From an uncultured Bacteroides sp. (GTDB lineage Bacteria; Bacteroidota; Bacteroidia; Bacteroidales; Bacteroidaceae): 17,233 nucleotides of DNA. This document shows, in pieces, positions 6,819-16,074 of the stretch. How positions within the stretch are numbered: the stretch's first letter is position 1; each line of letters opens with the position of its first letter. A model generated the notes under the pieces. That model made no database searches. It was not told where the DNA came from and saw only the letters and a program-made list of their open reading frames with translations. The DNA is taken from NCBI GenBank assembly GCA_934716785.1, contig CAKUYM010000058.1, positions 1-17,233 on the forward strand, in the 5' to 3' direction. Made by a program: the position numbers and the translations under genes.

Positions 6819-7499
6819 ATGCTAAAATGGTTTATTATCGGAACACTCCTGTATTACGCCGTTCTCTTATGGCGATACAGGGATAGCTTGGGAACATGGT
6901 TCACGGGTGGGAAAAAGCAGCCGGAACAACCGGAAAGCAAACCGACCGGAAAAATAGAAAATAGTGATTGCCTTGTAGGTGCAAGCCGTTACCGGATGGG
7001 ACAAATGAGGACAAACGGGGACATCTTAGGACACCTTTCAAAAGGGGTTGATAATGCTTCTATATTTGTCCCGCAAAGCGATGAAACGGTAACTGAAACA
7101 CCTGCTGCGCAAGCGATTGAAACCGAATTTGAAATGGAATTTGAAGCGGAAAATGTGGAAGAAACGGACGTTTCGGCGGATGAAATCGAAGCGGAAGAAA
7201 TCGCCTGCTACATGGGTGACGGTGAACCGGAAATGGCACAGGGTATCACGTTGGGTGAACTGGCGCAAATGGTTCAGGTCATTCAGATAAAACAAGCGTC
7301 CGAAACGGAAGAACGGCAAGCGGTTCAAACCATCTGCCGGACGGAAACAAACCTGTTTCATTCGCTGGTGGAGCAGATAAACGGGGGCAGGTCACGGGTG
7401 GCGGAACTTTTACAAAAGCATGAGATACCCGTGCCCGCCACTGTCCCGGTTGCCGGAAGTAATGAAATGGCAGACTTTGACATGAACGATTTTCTTTAA
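6819..7499 (+). CDS. Membrane-anchored acidic tra protein (TraC/TraD position)
   Basis: The ATG at 6819 begins one base after the TraB stop and is preferred over an upstream TTG at 6801 that would overlap traB; the product is 226 residues. A hydrophobic segment at about 4-18 (WFIIGTLLYYAVLLW) anchors the protein. It is followed by a basic, proline-rich linker and a strongly acidic middle (about 90-145, many E and D). The C-terminal part contains a helical stretch with LVEQINGGRSRVAELLQ. Position before traE corresponds to TraC/TraD of CTnDOT, and proteins like it are often labelled TraD, but I cannot decide the name from sequence. Codons 61-72 coincide with the second GGACA box array. Confidence 0.75.
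   Translation: MLKWFIIGTLLYYAVLLWRYRDSLGTWFTGGKKQPEQPESKPTGKIENSDCLVGASRYRMGQMRTNGDILGHLSKGVDNASIFVPQSDETVTETPAAQAIETEFEMEFEAENVEETDVSADEIEAEEIACYMGDGEPEMAQGITLGELAQMVQVIQIKQASETEERQAVQTICRTETNLFHSLVEQINGGRSRVAELLQKHEIPVPATVPVAGSNEMADFDMNDFL
6999..7033 (+). repeat. GGACA box array, copy 2 (inside coding sequence)
   Basis: GGACA at 6999, 7009, 7019 and 7029, again exactly 10 bp apart, inside the gene at 6819-7499. Here it is translated as GQMRTNGDILGH. Similarity to the hub copy continues to 7052 (46 of 54 positions match). If the hub copy is read in the same frame it gives similar residues but with a stop codon, which suggests that one copy derives from the other. Confidence 0.6.
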
Positions 7500-7664
7500 T
7501 GGTAAACTTTAAATAATAAGATGATGAAACAAAGAGATTACGGTTAAGACAAACCTTTCTGAACACTGGGGAACACTCCCCGCAACCACAAAAATTCAAT
7601 TATTAATCACTCCGCCGGGCGGACTATCCAACCGTCCGGCAATTTAAAAATCAATGTATTTATA
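7500..7664 (+). promoter_or_regulatory. Intergenic leader before traE with hairpins
   Basis: This 165-bp gap is the largest inside the tra operon. It holds a small hairpin GGGG/CCCC (7568-7571 with 7578-7581) and a stronger one, GCCGGGCGG (7614-7622) with CCGTCCGGC (7632-7640), nine pairs with one G-T wobble. A short A/T stretch follows the second stem, but there is no real T-run. It may be an attenuator or RNA-processing site separating traA-traB-7499 from the secretion genes. I see no clear TAnnTTTG promoter here. Confidence 0.45.
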
Positions 7665-7961
7665 ATGAAAAAGAAAGTTCTCTTTTCGGCAGCCGTTCTT
7701 TTGGCTGCATCCTCCGCTTTTGCACAAGGTAACGGCATGGCGGGTATTACAGAAGCTACCAACATGGTAACGTCTTATTTCGACCCGGCGACAAAATTAA
7801 TTTACGCCATCGGTGCGGTGGTAGGCTTGATTGGCGGCGTGAAAGTCTATGGCAAGTTTTCTTCGGGCGACCCTGATACAAGCAAAACGGCGGCTTCATG
7901 GTTCGGGGCTTGTATTTTCCTGATTGTGGCTGCCACCATCCTACGTTCATTCTTCCTCTAA
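7665..7961 (+). CDS. traE: TraE, DUF4134 pilin-like subunit
   Basis: A 98-residue protein with an N-terminal signal peptide (cleavage likely after SSAFA, about residue 20). Two hydrophobic segments follow at about 43-60 and 78-97, separated by a short charged loop (KVYGKFSSGDPDTSK). Size and layout are those of DUF4134/TraE, thought to be the VirB2-like major pilin of the Bacteroidetes T4SS. It is the first secretion-channel gene in the operon, downstream of the hairpin leader. TraF begins 10 nt after its stop. Confidence 0.88.
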   Translation: MKKKVLFSAAVLLAASSAFAQGNGMAGITEATNMVTSYFDPATKLIYAIGAVVGLIGGVKVYGKFSSGDPDTSKTAASWFGACIFLIVAATILRSFFL

Positions 7962-7971
7962 AGAACGGACT

Positions 7972-8298
7972 ATGGCAGACTATCCGATTAACAGGGGGAT
8001 AGGCAAGCCAGTTGAGTTTAAAGGGTTGAAAAGTCAGTATCTTTTCATTTTTGCGGGCGGGCTGTTAGCCCTGTTCGTGCTTTTCATCATCATGTACATG
8101 GTGGGTATCAACCAGTGGGTGCGCATCATCTTCGGCGTTACTTCGGCAACGCTGCTTGTATGGCTCACATTCCGGTTAAACGAAAAGTACGGGACACACG
8201 GGTTAATGAAATTGTCTGCCCGCAAAAGCCACCCTTTCCATATCATCAACCGAAAAGCCATATCCCGATTATTCCATTTAAAACAAGCATCGAAATGA
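7972..8298 (+). CDS. traF: TraF, DUF4133 inner-membrane subunit (VirB3-like)
   Basis: The ATG at 7972 gives 108 residues beginning MADYPINRGIGKPVEF, the conserved family start; an earlier in-frame start at 7924 would overlap traE and is rejected. Two adjacent transmembrane segments span about 25-45 and 50-70, followed by a basic cytoplasmic tail. This is the DUF4133/TraF layout, equivalent to VirB3, which docks the VirB4-type ATPase. Its stop overlaps the traG start by 4 nt (ATGA), consistent with coupled synthesis of the TraF-TraG pair. Confidence 0.9.
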   Translation: MADYPINRGIGKPVEFKGLKSQYLFIFAGGLLALFVLFIIMYMVGINQWVRIIFGVTSATLLVWLTFRLNEKYGTHGLMKLSARKSHPFHIINRKAISRLFHLKQASK

Positions 8299-10799
8299 GA
8301 AATATATTAAAAGCTACTACGCTGGAAAACAAGTTTCCACTGTTCACGGTGGAAAACGGCTGCATCGTTTCCAAAGATGCCGACATAACGGTGGCGTTCC
8401 GGGTGGAACTGCCCGAACTGTTCACCGTCACGACAGCCGAATACGAAGCGATACATTCCGCTTGGAATAAGGCAGTCAAGGTGCTGCCCGATTACAGCAT
8501 CGTACACAAACAAGACTGGTTCATTAAAGAAAACTATACGCCTGACATCCAAAAGGATGATTTAAGTTTCCTTTCCCGTTCCTTTGAACGGCATTTCAAT
8601 GAACGTCCGTTCTTAAACCATACCTGCTATTTGTTCCTGACGAAAACAACAAAGGAACGCAGCCGGATGCAGAGTAACTTCTCCACCCTTTGCCGGGGCT
8701 TCCTTGTCCCCAAAGAGATTAAGGACAAGGAAACAGTTACAAAGTTCCTCGAAGCGGTGGGGCAGTTTGAAAGTATTATGAACGATAGCGGTTTCATTAC
8801 CCTTACCCGCCTGACTTCGGACGAAATCACCGGAACAAGGGAAACGGCAGGTATTGTGGAGAAATACTTTTCACTCTCACAGACCGATACCACCACACTG
8901 AAAGATATTTCACTGGGTGCTGACGAAATGAAGATTGGCGACCATATCCTTTGCCTGCATACCCTTTCGGATGCGGAAGATATGCCGGGCAAGGTGGGAA
9001 CAGATACCCGCTATGAAAAGCTATCCACCGACCGGAGCGATTGCAGATTGTCTTTTGCTTCTCCGGTGGGCGTGCTACTCTCCTGCAATCATATCTATAA
9101 CCAGTACATCTTCATTGACGACCACACGGAGAACCTGAAACAGTTTGAAAAGATGGCTCGCAATATGCACTCGCTTTCCAAATACAGCCGTGCCAATCAG
9201 ATAAACAAGGCTTGGATAGAGGAATATTTGAATAAAGCACATTCACAGGGGCTTATCTCCGTGCGATGCCATTGTAATATCATGGCATGGAGTGACGACC
9301 GGGACGAACTGAAACACATTAAAAATGATGTGGGGTCACAGCTCGCACTTATGGAGTGCAAGCCACGCCATAACACCACCGACACGCCGACCCTGTTTTG
9401 GGCGGGCATACCCGGTAATCAGGCGGACTTCCCGGCGGAAGAAAGTTTTTACACATTCATCGAACAGGCTCTTTGCCTGTTCACCGAAGAAACGAACTAC
9501 AAAAGTTCGCTTTCCCCCTTTGGTATCAAGATGGTGGATAGGGTCACGGGAAAGCCCTTGCATATTGATATTTCAGACCTGCCCATGAAAAAAGGTATCA
9601 TTACCAATCGCAACAAGTTCATACTTGGACCGAGTGGTAGCGGCAAGTCATTCTTCACCAACCACATGGTGCGCCAGTATTACGAACAAAATGCGCACGT
9701 CCTGCTGGTTGATACCGGAAACAGTTATTTAGGTCTGTGTGAAATGATAAATAGGAAAACGCACGGGGAAGATGGGATTTACTTTACCTATACCACTGAA
9801 AACCCGATAGCGTTTAATCCTTTCTATGTGGAAGATGGGGTATTTGATATTGAGAAGAAAGAGAGTATCAAAACGCTTATCCTGACCCTGTGGAAAAGGG
9901 ACGATGAAGCACCCACACGGGCGGAAGAAGTGGCTTTGTCAAACGCTGTAAGTTCCTATATCGAACTGATTACCAAAGACAGTTCGGTTACTCCCTGCTT
10001 CAATACGTTCTACGAGTATGTGAAAACCGATTACCGGGAACACCTGCAAGAAAAGAACGTCCGGGAAAAGGATTTTGATATAGATAACTTCCTGAATGTA
10101 TTAGAACCTTACTACAAAGGGGGCGAATACGACTACCTGCTGAACTCCGACAAAGAGCTTGATTTGCTACATAAACGCTTCATTGTCTTTGAGTTGGATA
10201 ATATCAAAGACCACAAAATTCTGTTCCCGATTACTACGATTATCATCATGGAAGTGTTCATCAATAAGATGCGTAGACTAAAGGGTATCAGGAAATTAAT
10301 ATTAATTGAGGAAGCGTGGAAAGCAATTGCATCGGCGAACATGGCGGATTACATAAAATATTTATACAAAACCGTCAGAAAGTATTTCGGTGAAGCGATT
10401 GTAGTCACACAGGAAGTGGAAGATATTATATCCTCTCCCATTGTAAAAGAGAGTATTATAAACAATTCGGATTGCAAGATACTGCTCGACCAAAGAAAGT
10501 ATCTGAACAAGTTCGACAGCATACAGAACCTTTTGGGACTGACCGACAAGGAACGTTCACAGGTGCTTTCCATCAACCTTGCCAATCATCCGAGCCGGAA
10601 ATACAAGGAAGTTTGGATAGGCTTAGGCGGTACACAGTCAGCCGTATATGCTACCGAAGTGAGTTTGGAAGAATATTACACGTTCACAACAGAAGAAACG
10701 GAAAAGATGGAACTTTTCGCCTTGTCCGAAAAGTTGGGCGGAAATCTCGAACTGGCTATCAAACGACTTGCCGAAAGCAAGCGCAATCCCGAAAAATAA
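8295..10799 (+). CDS. traG: TraG, VirB4-like conjugation ATPase
   Basis: The start at 8295 overlaps the traF stop (ATGA) and gives 834 residues beginning MRNILKATTLENKFPLF; a longer frame beginning at 8115 runs through traF in another frame and is rejected. Walker A is GPSGSGKS at residues 445-452 and Walker B is LIEEAW at 670-675, with the EE pair typical of VirB4 ATPases. The N-terminal half (about 1-400) is the VirB4-type substrate and membrane-interaction domain. It would power channel assembly and substrate transport at the inner membrane. The gene is complete, without visible disruption. Confidence 0.95.
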   Translation: MRNILKATTLENKFPLFTVENGCIVSKDADITVAFRVELPELFTVTTAEYEAIHSAWNKAVKVLPDYSIVHKQDWFIKENYTPDIQKDDLSFLSRSFERHFNERPFLNHTCYLFLTKTTKERSRMQSNFSTLCRGFLVPKEIKDKETVTKFLEAVGQFESIMNDSGFITLTRLTSDEITGTRETAGIVEKYFSLSQTDTTTLKDISLGADEMKIGDHILCLHTLSDAEDMPGKVGTDTRYEKLSTDRSDCRLSFASPVGVLLSCNHIYNQYIFIDDHTENLKQFEKMARNMHSLSKYSRANQINKAWIEEYLNKAHSQGLISVRCHCNIMAWSDDRDELKHIKNDVGSQLALMECKPRHNTTDTPTLFWAGIPGNQADFPAEESFYTFIEQALCLFTEETNYKSSLSPFGIKMVDRVTGKPLHIDISDLPMKKGIITNRNKFILGPSGSGKSFFTNHMVRQYYEQNAHVLLVDTGNSYLGLCEMINRKTHGEDGIYFTYTTENPIAFNPFYVEDGVFDIEKKESIKTLILTLWKRDDEAPTRAEEVALSNAVSSYIELITKDSSVTPCFNTFYEYVKTDYREHLQEKNVREKDFDIDNFLNVLEPYYKGGEYDYLLNSDKELDLLHKRFIVFELDNIKDHKILFPITTIIIMEVFINKMRRLKGIRKLILIEEAWKAIASANMADYIKYLYKTVRKYFGEAIVVTQEVEDIISSPIVKESIINNSDCKILLDQRKYLNKFDSIQNLLGLTDKERSQVLSINLANHPSRKYKEVWIGLGGTQSAVYATEVSLEEYYTFTTEETEKMELFALSEKLGGNLELAIKRLAESKRNPEK

Positions 10800-10827
10800 T
10801 CAATTAACAATTTAATAATCAATCAGT

Positions 10828-11184
10828 ATGAAACATTTAAAATTCTTGTTTCCGGTGCTGTTATGCACCTTGTTACTGGGGCTTTCCTCCTGTAAGGAAA
10901 CGAACACCGACCGTCTTAGGGCGATGCGTGGCGACTGGGAAAGCGTGAAAAACCGTCCGGCGTTTACTCTCTTTGAGGAAAACGGGCATTATAGGGTAAC
11001 GACCCGCAAAATGACCTATCGGGGGACTATCCAAACAGAAACCTATGAGATTTCAGAACAGGACGGAAACCTGTTCATCGAAACGGGGCTTTCCGTCCTT
11101 TTGACCTACGACAAGGAGAACGACCGGATTCTGCTTTCTCCCGGCGGAGAATACAAACGGAGTAACCAATCCATAAAGAAATAA
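10828..11184 (+). CDS. DUF3876-like lipoprotein
   Basis: A 118-residue protein with a lipoprotein signal: a hydrophobic segment at about 5-20 and the lipobox LSSC, so Cys22 would be acylated. The mature part is short and beta-rich (GHYRVTTRKMTYRGTIQTETYEI) and resembles the DUF3876 proteins seen between traG and traI in Bacteroides elements. It occupies the position of traH but I do not assign that name. A role in the cell envelope near the channel, or as an entry-exclusion-like factor, is possible but not shown. Confidence 0.78.
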   Translation: MKHLKFLFPVLLCTLLLGLSSCKETNTDRLRAMRGDWESVKNRPAFTLFEENGHYRVTTRKMTYRGTIQTETYEISEQDGNLFIETGLSVLLTYDKENDRILLSPGGEYKRSNQSIKK

Positions 11185-11188
11185 GCGT

Positions 11189-11818
11189 ATGAGAACAAAG
11201 ATTATAATGCTGCTTGTAATAGGCAGTTTGTTTGCTGTTCGGGCAAACGCACAATGGGTGGTGAGTGACCCCGGCAATTTGGCGCAAGGGATTATTAATG
11301 CGTCAAAGAACATCGTGCAGACATCATCCACCGCACAGAATATGATAAAGAACTTTCAAGAAACCGTAAAGATTTACCAACAGGGTAAAGAATACTACGA
11401 CAGGCTTAAATCCGTGCATAACCTTGTCAAAGATGCCCGAAAGGTGCAAAAGTCTATCCTGCTTATCGGGGAGATTTCCGACATCTACGTGAACAGTTTT
11501 CAGAAGATGCTTTCGGATGAAAACTATACGCCGGACGAACTTTCCGCCATTGCCTACGGCTATACCCAACTGTTGCAGGAAAGTTCCGATGTACTGGAAG
11601 AAATGAAAAGCGTGGTGAACATCAACGGGCTTTCTATGTCGGACAAGGAACGGATGGACGTTATCGACAGGACGTATAACGCCATCAGGAACTACCGGGA
11701 TTTGGTGAGTTACTATACCCGCAAGAATATTTCCGTTTCCTACCTGCGGGCGAAAAAGAAAAAGGACACCGACCGGGTAATGGTTTTGTACGGCTCGGCG
11801 GATGAACGTTACTGGTAA
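11189..11818 (+). CDS. traI: TraI, DUF4141 periplasmic protein
   Basis: A 209-residue protein with a signal peptide (about 1-21, ending VRANA before QWVV) and a mainly helical mature part (about 30-185) with coiled-coil-like helices. It ends in a basic stretch (RAKKKKDTDR) and YW. This is the DUF4141/TraI family of Bacteroides conjugation operons, whose helical, exported character recalls VirB5. It is not related to the F-plasmid relaxase of the same name. It starts 4 nt after the lipoprotein gene and precedes traJ. Confidence 0.88.
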   Translation: MRTKIIMLLVIGSLFAVRANAQWVVSDPGNLAQGIINASKNIVQTSSTAQNMIKNFQETVKIYQQGKEYYDRLKSVHNLVKDARKVQKSILLIGEISDIYVNSFQKMLSDENYTPDELSAIAYGYTQLLQESSDVLEEMKSVVNINGLSMSDKERMDVIDRTYNAIRNYRDLVSYYTRKNISVSYLRAKKKKDTDRVMVLYGSADERYW

Positions 11819-11836
11819 CTTCTAAAAATAAGTAGT

Positions 11837-12862
11837 ATGTTATTAGCAATCGAATTTGATAACCTGAATCAGATTTTACGAAGTCTGTACACGGACATGA
11901 TGCCGCTGTGCGGGAACATGGCGGGGGTAGCCAAAGGAATAGCGGGACTGGGGGCTTTGTTCTATGTGGCTGCCAAAGTATGGCAGTCGCTCGCCAGTGC
12001 CGAACCGATAGACGTTTACCCGCTTCTGCGTCCCTTTGTGATTGGCTTTTGTATTATGTTCTTCCCCATATTCGTACTGGGTACGATTAACAGTGTCATG
12101 TCACCTGTGGTAAGGGGCTGTAACAATATGCTCGAAACGCAGACTTTCGATATGAACGCTTACTGGGCGCAAAAGGACAAGCTGGAATATGAAGCGATGG
12201 TACGCAACCCGGAAACGGCTTACCTTGTTTCGGATGAAGCGTTTGACAAGCAGATAGATGAACTGGGGTGGTCTGCCAAAGATATTGCCACAATGGGCGG
12301 TATGTACATGGATAGGGCAGCCCACAATATCAAGCAATCCGTCCGGGACTGGTTCAGGGAATTGTTGGAACTGCTCTTTCAGGCAGCTTCCCTTGTGATA
12401 GACACCATCCGAACCTTTTTCCTTATCGTACTGGCAATATTGGGTCCGATAGCCTTTGCCATCAGCGTGTACGATGGCTTTCAGGCGACACTGACCCAAT
12501 GGATAACAAGGTACATTTCCGTTTACCTGTGGCTGCCTGTTTCAGACCTGTTCAGTTCCATTCTTGCCCGCATACAGGTGCTTATGCTCCAAAAGGATAT
12601 TCAGGAACTATCAGACCCCAATTTCATACCGGACGGAAGTAACAGCGTGTACATCATTTTTATGATAATCGGTATCATCGGTTACTTCACTATCCCCACC
12701 GTATCGAACTGGATTATTCAGGCGGGCGGAATGGGTAACATGAGCCGGAATATAAACAGTGCGGCTAACAAGACAGGTAGTGGTGTCGGGGCAGTGGCAG
12801 GTGCAGCAACCGGGAACGCTGGCGGCAGGGTCGGCGGTAAACTAATCAAAAGTAACCAATAA
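11837..12862 (+). CDS. traJ: TraJ, VirB6-like polytopic channel protein
   Basis: A 341-residue integral membrane protein. Hydrophobic segments lie at about 28-50, 62-88, 170-205 and 265-290, and the C-terminal tail (about 305-341) is glycine- and alanine-rich with a basic end. This matches TraJ of Bacteroides conjugative transposons, which corresponds to VirB6 in the inner-membrane part of the channel. It lies 18 nt after traI and 12 nt before traK in the same operon. Confidence 0.9.
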   Translation: MLLAIEFDNLNQILRSLYTDMMPLCGNMAGVAKGIAGLGALFYVAAKVWQSLASAEPIDVYPLLRPFVIGFCIMFFPIFVLGTINSVMSPVVRGCNNMLETQTFDMNAYWAQKDKLEYEAMVRNPETAYLVSDEAFDKQIDELGWSAKDIATMGGMYMDRAAHNIKQSVRDWFRELLELLFQAASLVIDTIRTFFLIVLAILGPIAFAISVYDGFQATLTQWITRYISVYLWLPVSDLFSSILARIQVLMLQKDIQELSDPNFIPDGSNSVYIIFMIIGIIGYFTIPTVSNWIIQAGGMGNMSRNINSAANKTGSGVGAVAGAATGNAGGRVGGKLIKSNQ

Positions 12863-12874
12863 ATAAAAATCAAG

Positions 12875-13498
12875 ATGGAATTTAAAAGTTTAAAGAACAT
12901 TGAAACCAGTTTCAAACAGATACGGCTTTTCGGGATTGTGTTTGTCGTCATGTGTACACTGATAACGGGTTATGCCGTTTGGAACTCCTATACGTTTGCC
13001 GAAGCGCAACGGCAGAAGATTTACGTCTTGGATGGCGGTAAATCGTTGATGCTTGCGTTATCGCAAGACCTCTCGCAAAACCGTCCGGTCGAAGCAAGGG
13101 AACACGTGAAGCGTTTTCACGAACTCTTTTTCACGCTCTCACCGGATAAGAACGCTATCGAAAGCAATATCAAACGGTCACTGTTCCTTGCCGACAAGAG
13201 CGCATTCAACTATTACCGTGACCTTTCGGAAAAGGGGTATTATAACCGTATAATCTCCGGTAACATCAGCCAGACCATACGGATAGACAGTGTTTCTTGC
13301 AATTTCGATGTGTACCCGTATGCAGTGGCTACCTATGCCCGCCAAATGATTATCCGTGAAAGTAGTGTAACTGAAAGAAGCCTTGTCACCCGTTGCCGGT
13401 TGCTGAACGCCGTAAGGAGTGACAACAACCCGCACGGCTTTATCATGGAAAGTTTCGAGATAACGGAAAACAAGGACTTGAACACCATAAAGCGGTAA
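12875..13498 (+). CDS. traK: TraK, VirB8-like assembly factor
   Basis: A 207-residue bitopic membrane protein: a short cytoplasmic N-terminus, one transmembrane segment at about 18-38 (LFGIVFVVMCTLITGYAVW), and a soluble periplasmic domain to the end. This topology and the family match TraK, the VirB8-like scaffold that links inner-membrane and periplasmic channel parts. It is separated from traL by only 3 nt. Confidence 0.9.
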   Translation: MEFKSLKNIETSFKQIRLFGIVFVVMCTLITGYAVWNSYTFAEAQRQKIYVLDGGKSLMLALSQDLSQNRPVEAREHVKRFHELFFTLSPDKNAIESNIKRSLFLADKSAFNYYRDLSEKGYYNRIISGNISQTIRIDSVSCNFDVYPYAVATYARQMIIRESSVTERSLVTRCRLLNAVRSDNNPHGFIMESFEITENKDLNTIKR

Positions 13499-13501
13499 AC
13501 C

Positions 13502-13807
13502 ATGATACGGAAAATTCTCTCTCCGGTGAATCAGGCGATTACCCATGTGCAGGACTGGGCGGATGAAAAACTCCGCCACCTGTGCGGGCGCATGACACCG
13601 GAAATAAGGCTGGCGGTAATCCTGCTTATGCTCCTGTTCTTCGGCGGGCTATCCATCTACTTTACGGTATCATCCATTTACCGGATAGGCAAAGAGGATG
13701 GCGAAACCATACGGATAGAGCATATCAGGCAGCTACAACTTCAAAGTAAAGACAGTACGAACATTTTTAATCAGTCAGACAATGGAAGAAAAAGAAGTAA
13801 GGAATGA
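13502..13807 (+). CDS. traL: TraL, DUF3989 small membrane protein
   Basis: A 101-residue protein with a basic amphipathic N-terminus, one transmembrane segment at about 37-58 (RLAVILLMLLFFGGLSIYF) and a polar tail. It belongs to DUF3989/TraL. Its 3' end overlaps the traM start (13782) by 26 nt, suggesting coupled translation of traL and traM. Exact function is unknown; its place between VirB8-like TraK and VirB10-like TraM suggests a channel accessory. Confidence 0.87.
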   Translation: MIRKILSPVNQAITHVQDWADEKLRHLCGRMTPEIRLAVILLMLLFFGGLSIYFTVSSIYRIGKEDGETIRIEHIRQLQLQSKDSTNIFNQSDNGRKRSKE

Positions 13808-15132
13808 AGTTCCTGCACCGGAAACGGACAGGAAGAAAGAGGAAAAAACGAAAAAGGAACTTACCCCGCAACAGATACAGCAACGGAAGAAGATGCTGGT
13901 TTACCCGCTTATGGGACTGGTTTTCTTGGGGTCTATGTACCTGATTTTTACACCGTCCGATAAGGACGAAACAAAGGTGGAAAACGTGGGCGGATTTAAT
14001 GCCGATATTCCGCAACCCAAAGGGGACGGGATAATCAGCGATAAAAAGACCGCCTACGAACAGGAACAAATGGAGAACAAACAGGCGGACAAGATGCGCT
14101 CCTTACAGGATTTTGCCTTTTCGCTCGGAGAGGAAAACGGGGAAGATTTGACCCTGATAGATGATGCTCCGGCGGAAAAGCCGAAAACCAATGTAATAGA
14201 CTTCGGGGCGGGTGCGCCGAACAATAGCCGTTCCTCCATCCAGTCTTCGGCGGCGGCTTACCGGGACATGAATCGTCAGTTAAGCAGTTTCTACGAAACG
14301 CCGAAAGAGGACAAGGAAAAAGAGGAACTGAAACGTCAGGTGGAAGAACTTACTGCCCGGCTCGATGCCAAAGAAAACGGGGCGGGCAGCATGGACGAGC
14401 AGGTGGCTCTTATGGAAAAGTCCTACAAAATACATGAACGGACAGAACGGGCAAAGTTCACAGCCGGGACAGATTGCACAGGTTACGCCATCCGCACCCG
14501 TTCAGGGAAGTGGAAACGCCACACCTGTAAAATCGGTATCGGACAGGACGGTTTCAGGATTGCAGCAGCCTATGAGCAATGCCGAATTTATCGCCGAATA
14601 CGGCAAGCCACGCAATTACGGGTTTAATACGGCGGTCGGCAGTGGTTATTCGATGGGAAAGAATACTATCCGGGCGTGTATTCATAACGACCAAACACTT
14701 ACGGACGGGCAGACCGTCAAACTCCGGCTGTTAGAACCGTTACAGGCAGGTAATGTCATTGTTCCGAAAAACAGCCTTGTATCGGGAAGTGCCAAAGTGC
14801 AGGGGGAACGGCTCGACATACTGGTGTCCTCGCTCGAATATGCGGGTAACATCATTCCGGTGGAACTTGCCGTGTACGACAGTGACGGGCAAAAGGGGCT
14901 TTCCGTTCCCTCGTCACTGGAACAGGAAGCGGCAAAGGAAGCGATGGCGAACATCGGTGCGGGACTGGGAACGAGCATTTCCTTTGCGCAAACTGCCGGG
15001 CAGCAGGTCGCAATGGATATTACAAGGGGCTTGATGCAAGGCGGGTCGCAATACCTTGCCAAGAAGTTCAGAACGGTAAAAGTACACCTGAAAGCGAACT
15101 ATCAGGTGATGCTTTACGCCAAACAACAATAA
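13782..15132 (+). pseudogene. traM: TraM, VirB10-like channel protein, split by a frameshift
   Basis: Two overlapping frames together make one TraM protein. Frame 1 from 13782 gives residues 1-216 with a transmembrane segment at about 40-58, a charged linker and a coiled coil (about 170-215, ending VALMEKSYK). It then runs out of homologous sequence and stops at 14627. The C-terminal part continues in the +1 frame from KYMNGQNGQ (14428) to 15132, including the conserved beta-rich VirB10-like domain (from about RACIHNDQT to the end). Joined at the AAAA run 14427-14430 the product would be about 449 residues, close to full length. This copy therefore lacks an intact TraM unless the A-run is a sequencing error or is bypassed by frameshifting. 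TraM is needed for the channel, so the break would abolish transfer. Confidence 0.85.
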
Positions 15133-15165
15133 TCTATTTATCAACCATAAAAATTTCAATCCAAA

Positions 15166-16074
15166 ATGAAAAAGTTAATTATCATGTTCGCCCTGCTTTT
15201 GGGCGTGGTTTCAATGAAAGCACAAAGTAACGATTTGTATCAGGGCATCACAAAGAAGCTGCCTTACCGTCAAATGGTGACACCTTACGGCGTACAGGTG
15301 ACATTCGCCAAAACGGTACATATCATTTTCCCGTCTGCCGTTAAGTACGTGGACTTAGGCAGCAACTACATTATTGCCGGAAAAGCGGACGGGGCGGAAA
15401 ATGTTGTCAGGGTCAAGGCTACGACAGAGGGCTTTCCCGGTGAAACGAATTTCAGTGTGATTTGTGAAGATGGCAGCTTTTATTCCTTTAATGCAAAGTA
15501 CGCACATGAGCCGGAAATGCTGAATATCGAAATGAAAGATTTCTTGGAAAATGAGGACACAACGGATTTCAGCCACACCCGGATGAACATCTATTTCCGT
15601 GAACTGGGTAACGAAAGCCCGCTTTTGGTAAAGCTGATTATGCAGTCCATCTACAAGAACAATGACCGGGAAATAAAGCATTTGGGATGCAAGCGGTTCG
15701 GGGTGCAGTTCTTGGTGAAGGGCATTTATTCGCATAACGGGCTGTTCTATTTCCATACACAAACAAGGAACAGTTCAAATGTTCCGTTTGATACCGATTT
15801 TATCCGCTTCAAAATTGTGGATAAAAAGGTAGCCAAAAGAACGGCTATTCAGGAAACCGTTATTGACCCAGTACGGAGCTATAACGAGATACTGGTTATC
15901 GGCGGCAAAAGTACCGTCCGTACCGTGTACACCGTTCCACAGTTCACTATCCCTGACGATAAGATGTTAGTCATTGAACTGGTGGAAAAGAACGGGGGCA
16001 GACACCAAACTATCCGGGTGGAAAACTCGGATGTCGTGGCAGCTAAAATAATTAACGAACTTAAAATCAAATGA
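15166..16074 (+). CDS. traN: TraN, DUF4138 outer-envelope channel protein
   Basis: A 302-residue exported protein with a signal peptide (about 1-19, cleavage after SMKA) and a beta-rich mature domain. It matches the DUF4138/TraN family, which corresponds to VirB9 of the outer-membrane core complex and pairs with TraM and TraO. The stop overlaps the traO start by 4 nt. No disruption is visible. Confidence 0.9.
   Translation: MKKLIIMFALLLGVVSMKAQSNDLYQGITKKLPYRQMVTPYGVQVTFAKTVHIIFPSAVKYVDLGSNYIIAGKADGAENVVRVKATTEGFPGETNFSVICEDGSFYSFNAKYAHEPEMLNIEMKDFLENEDTTDFSHTRMNIYFRELGNESPLLVKLIMQSIYKNNDREIKHLGCKRFGVQFLVKGIYSHNGLFYFHTQTRNSSNVPFDTDFIRFKIVDKKVAKRTAIQETVIDPVRSYNEILVIGGKSTVRTVYTVPQFTIPDDKMLVIELVEKNGGRHQTIRVENSDVVAAKIINELKIK

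Noticed and set aside
7924..7971. Longer N-terminus for TraF from 7924
   Set aside because: It would overlap the end of traE; the conserved start MADYPINRGIGKP at 7972 is preferred.
8115..8294. Longer N-terminus for TraG starting at 8115
   Set aside because: It overlaps traF in another frame; the ATGA junction at 8295 and the family start MRNILKATTLENKFPLF favour the shorter protein.
14365..15132. Separate gene starting at the ATG at 14365
   Set aside because: Its first 21 residues do not look like protein of this family; from 14428 on it is the C-terminal part of TraM, so it was merged into the frameshifted traM.
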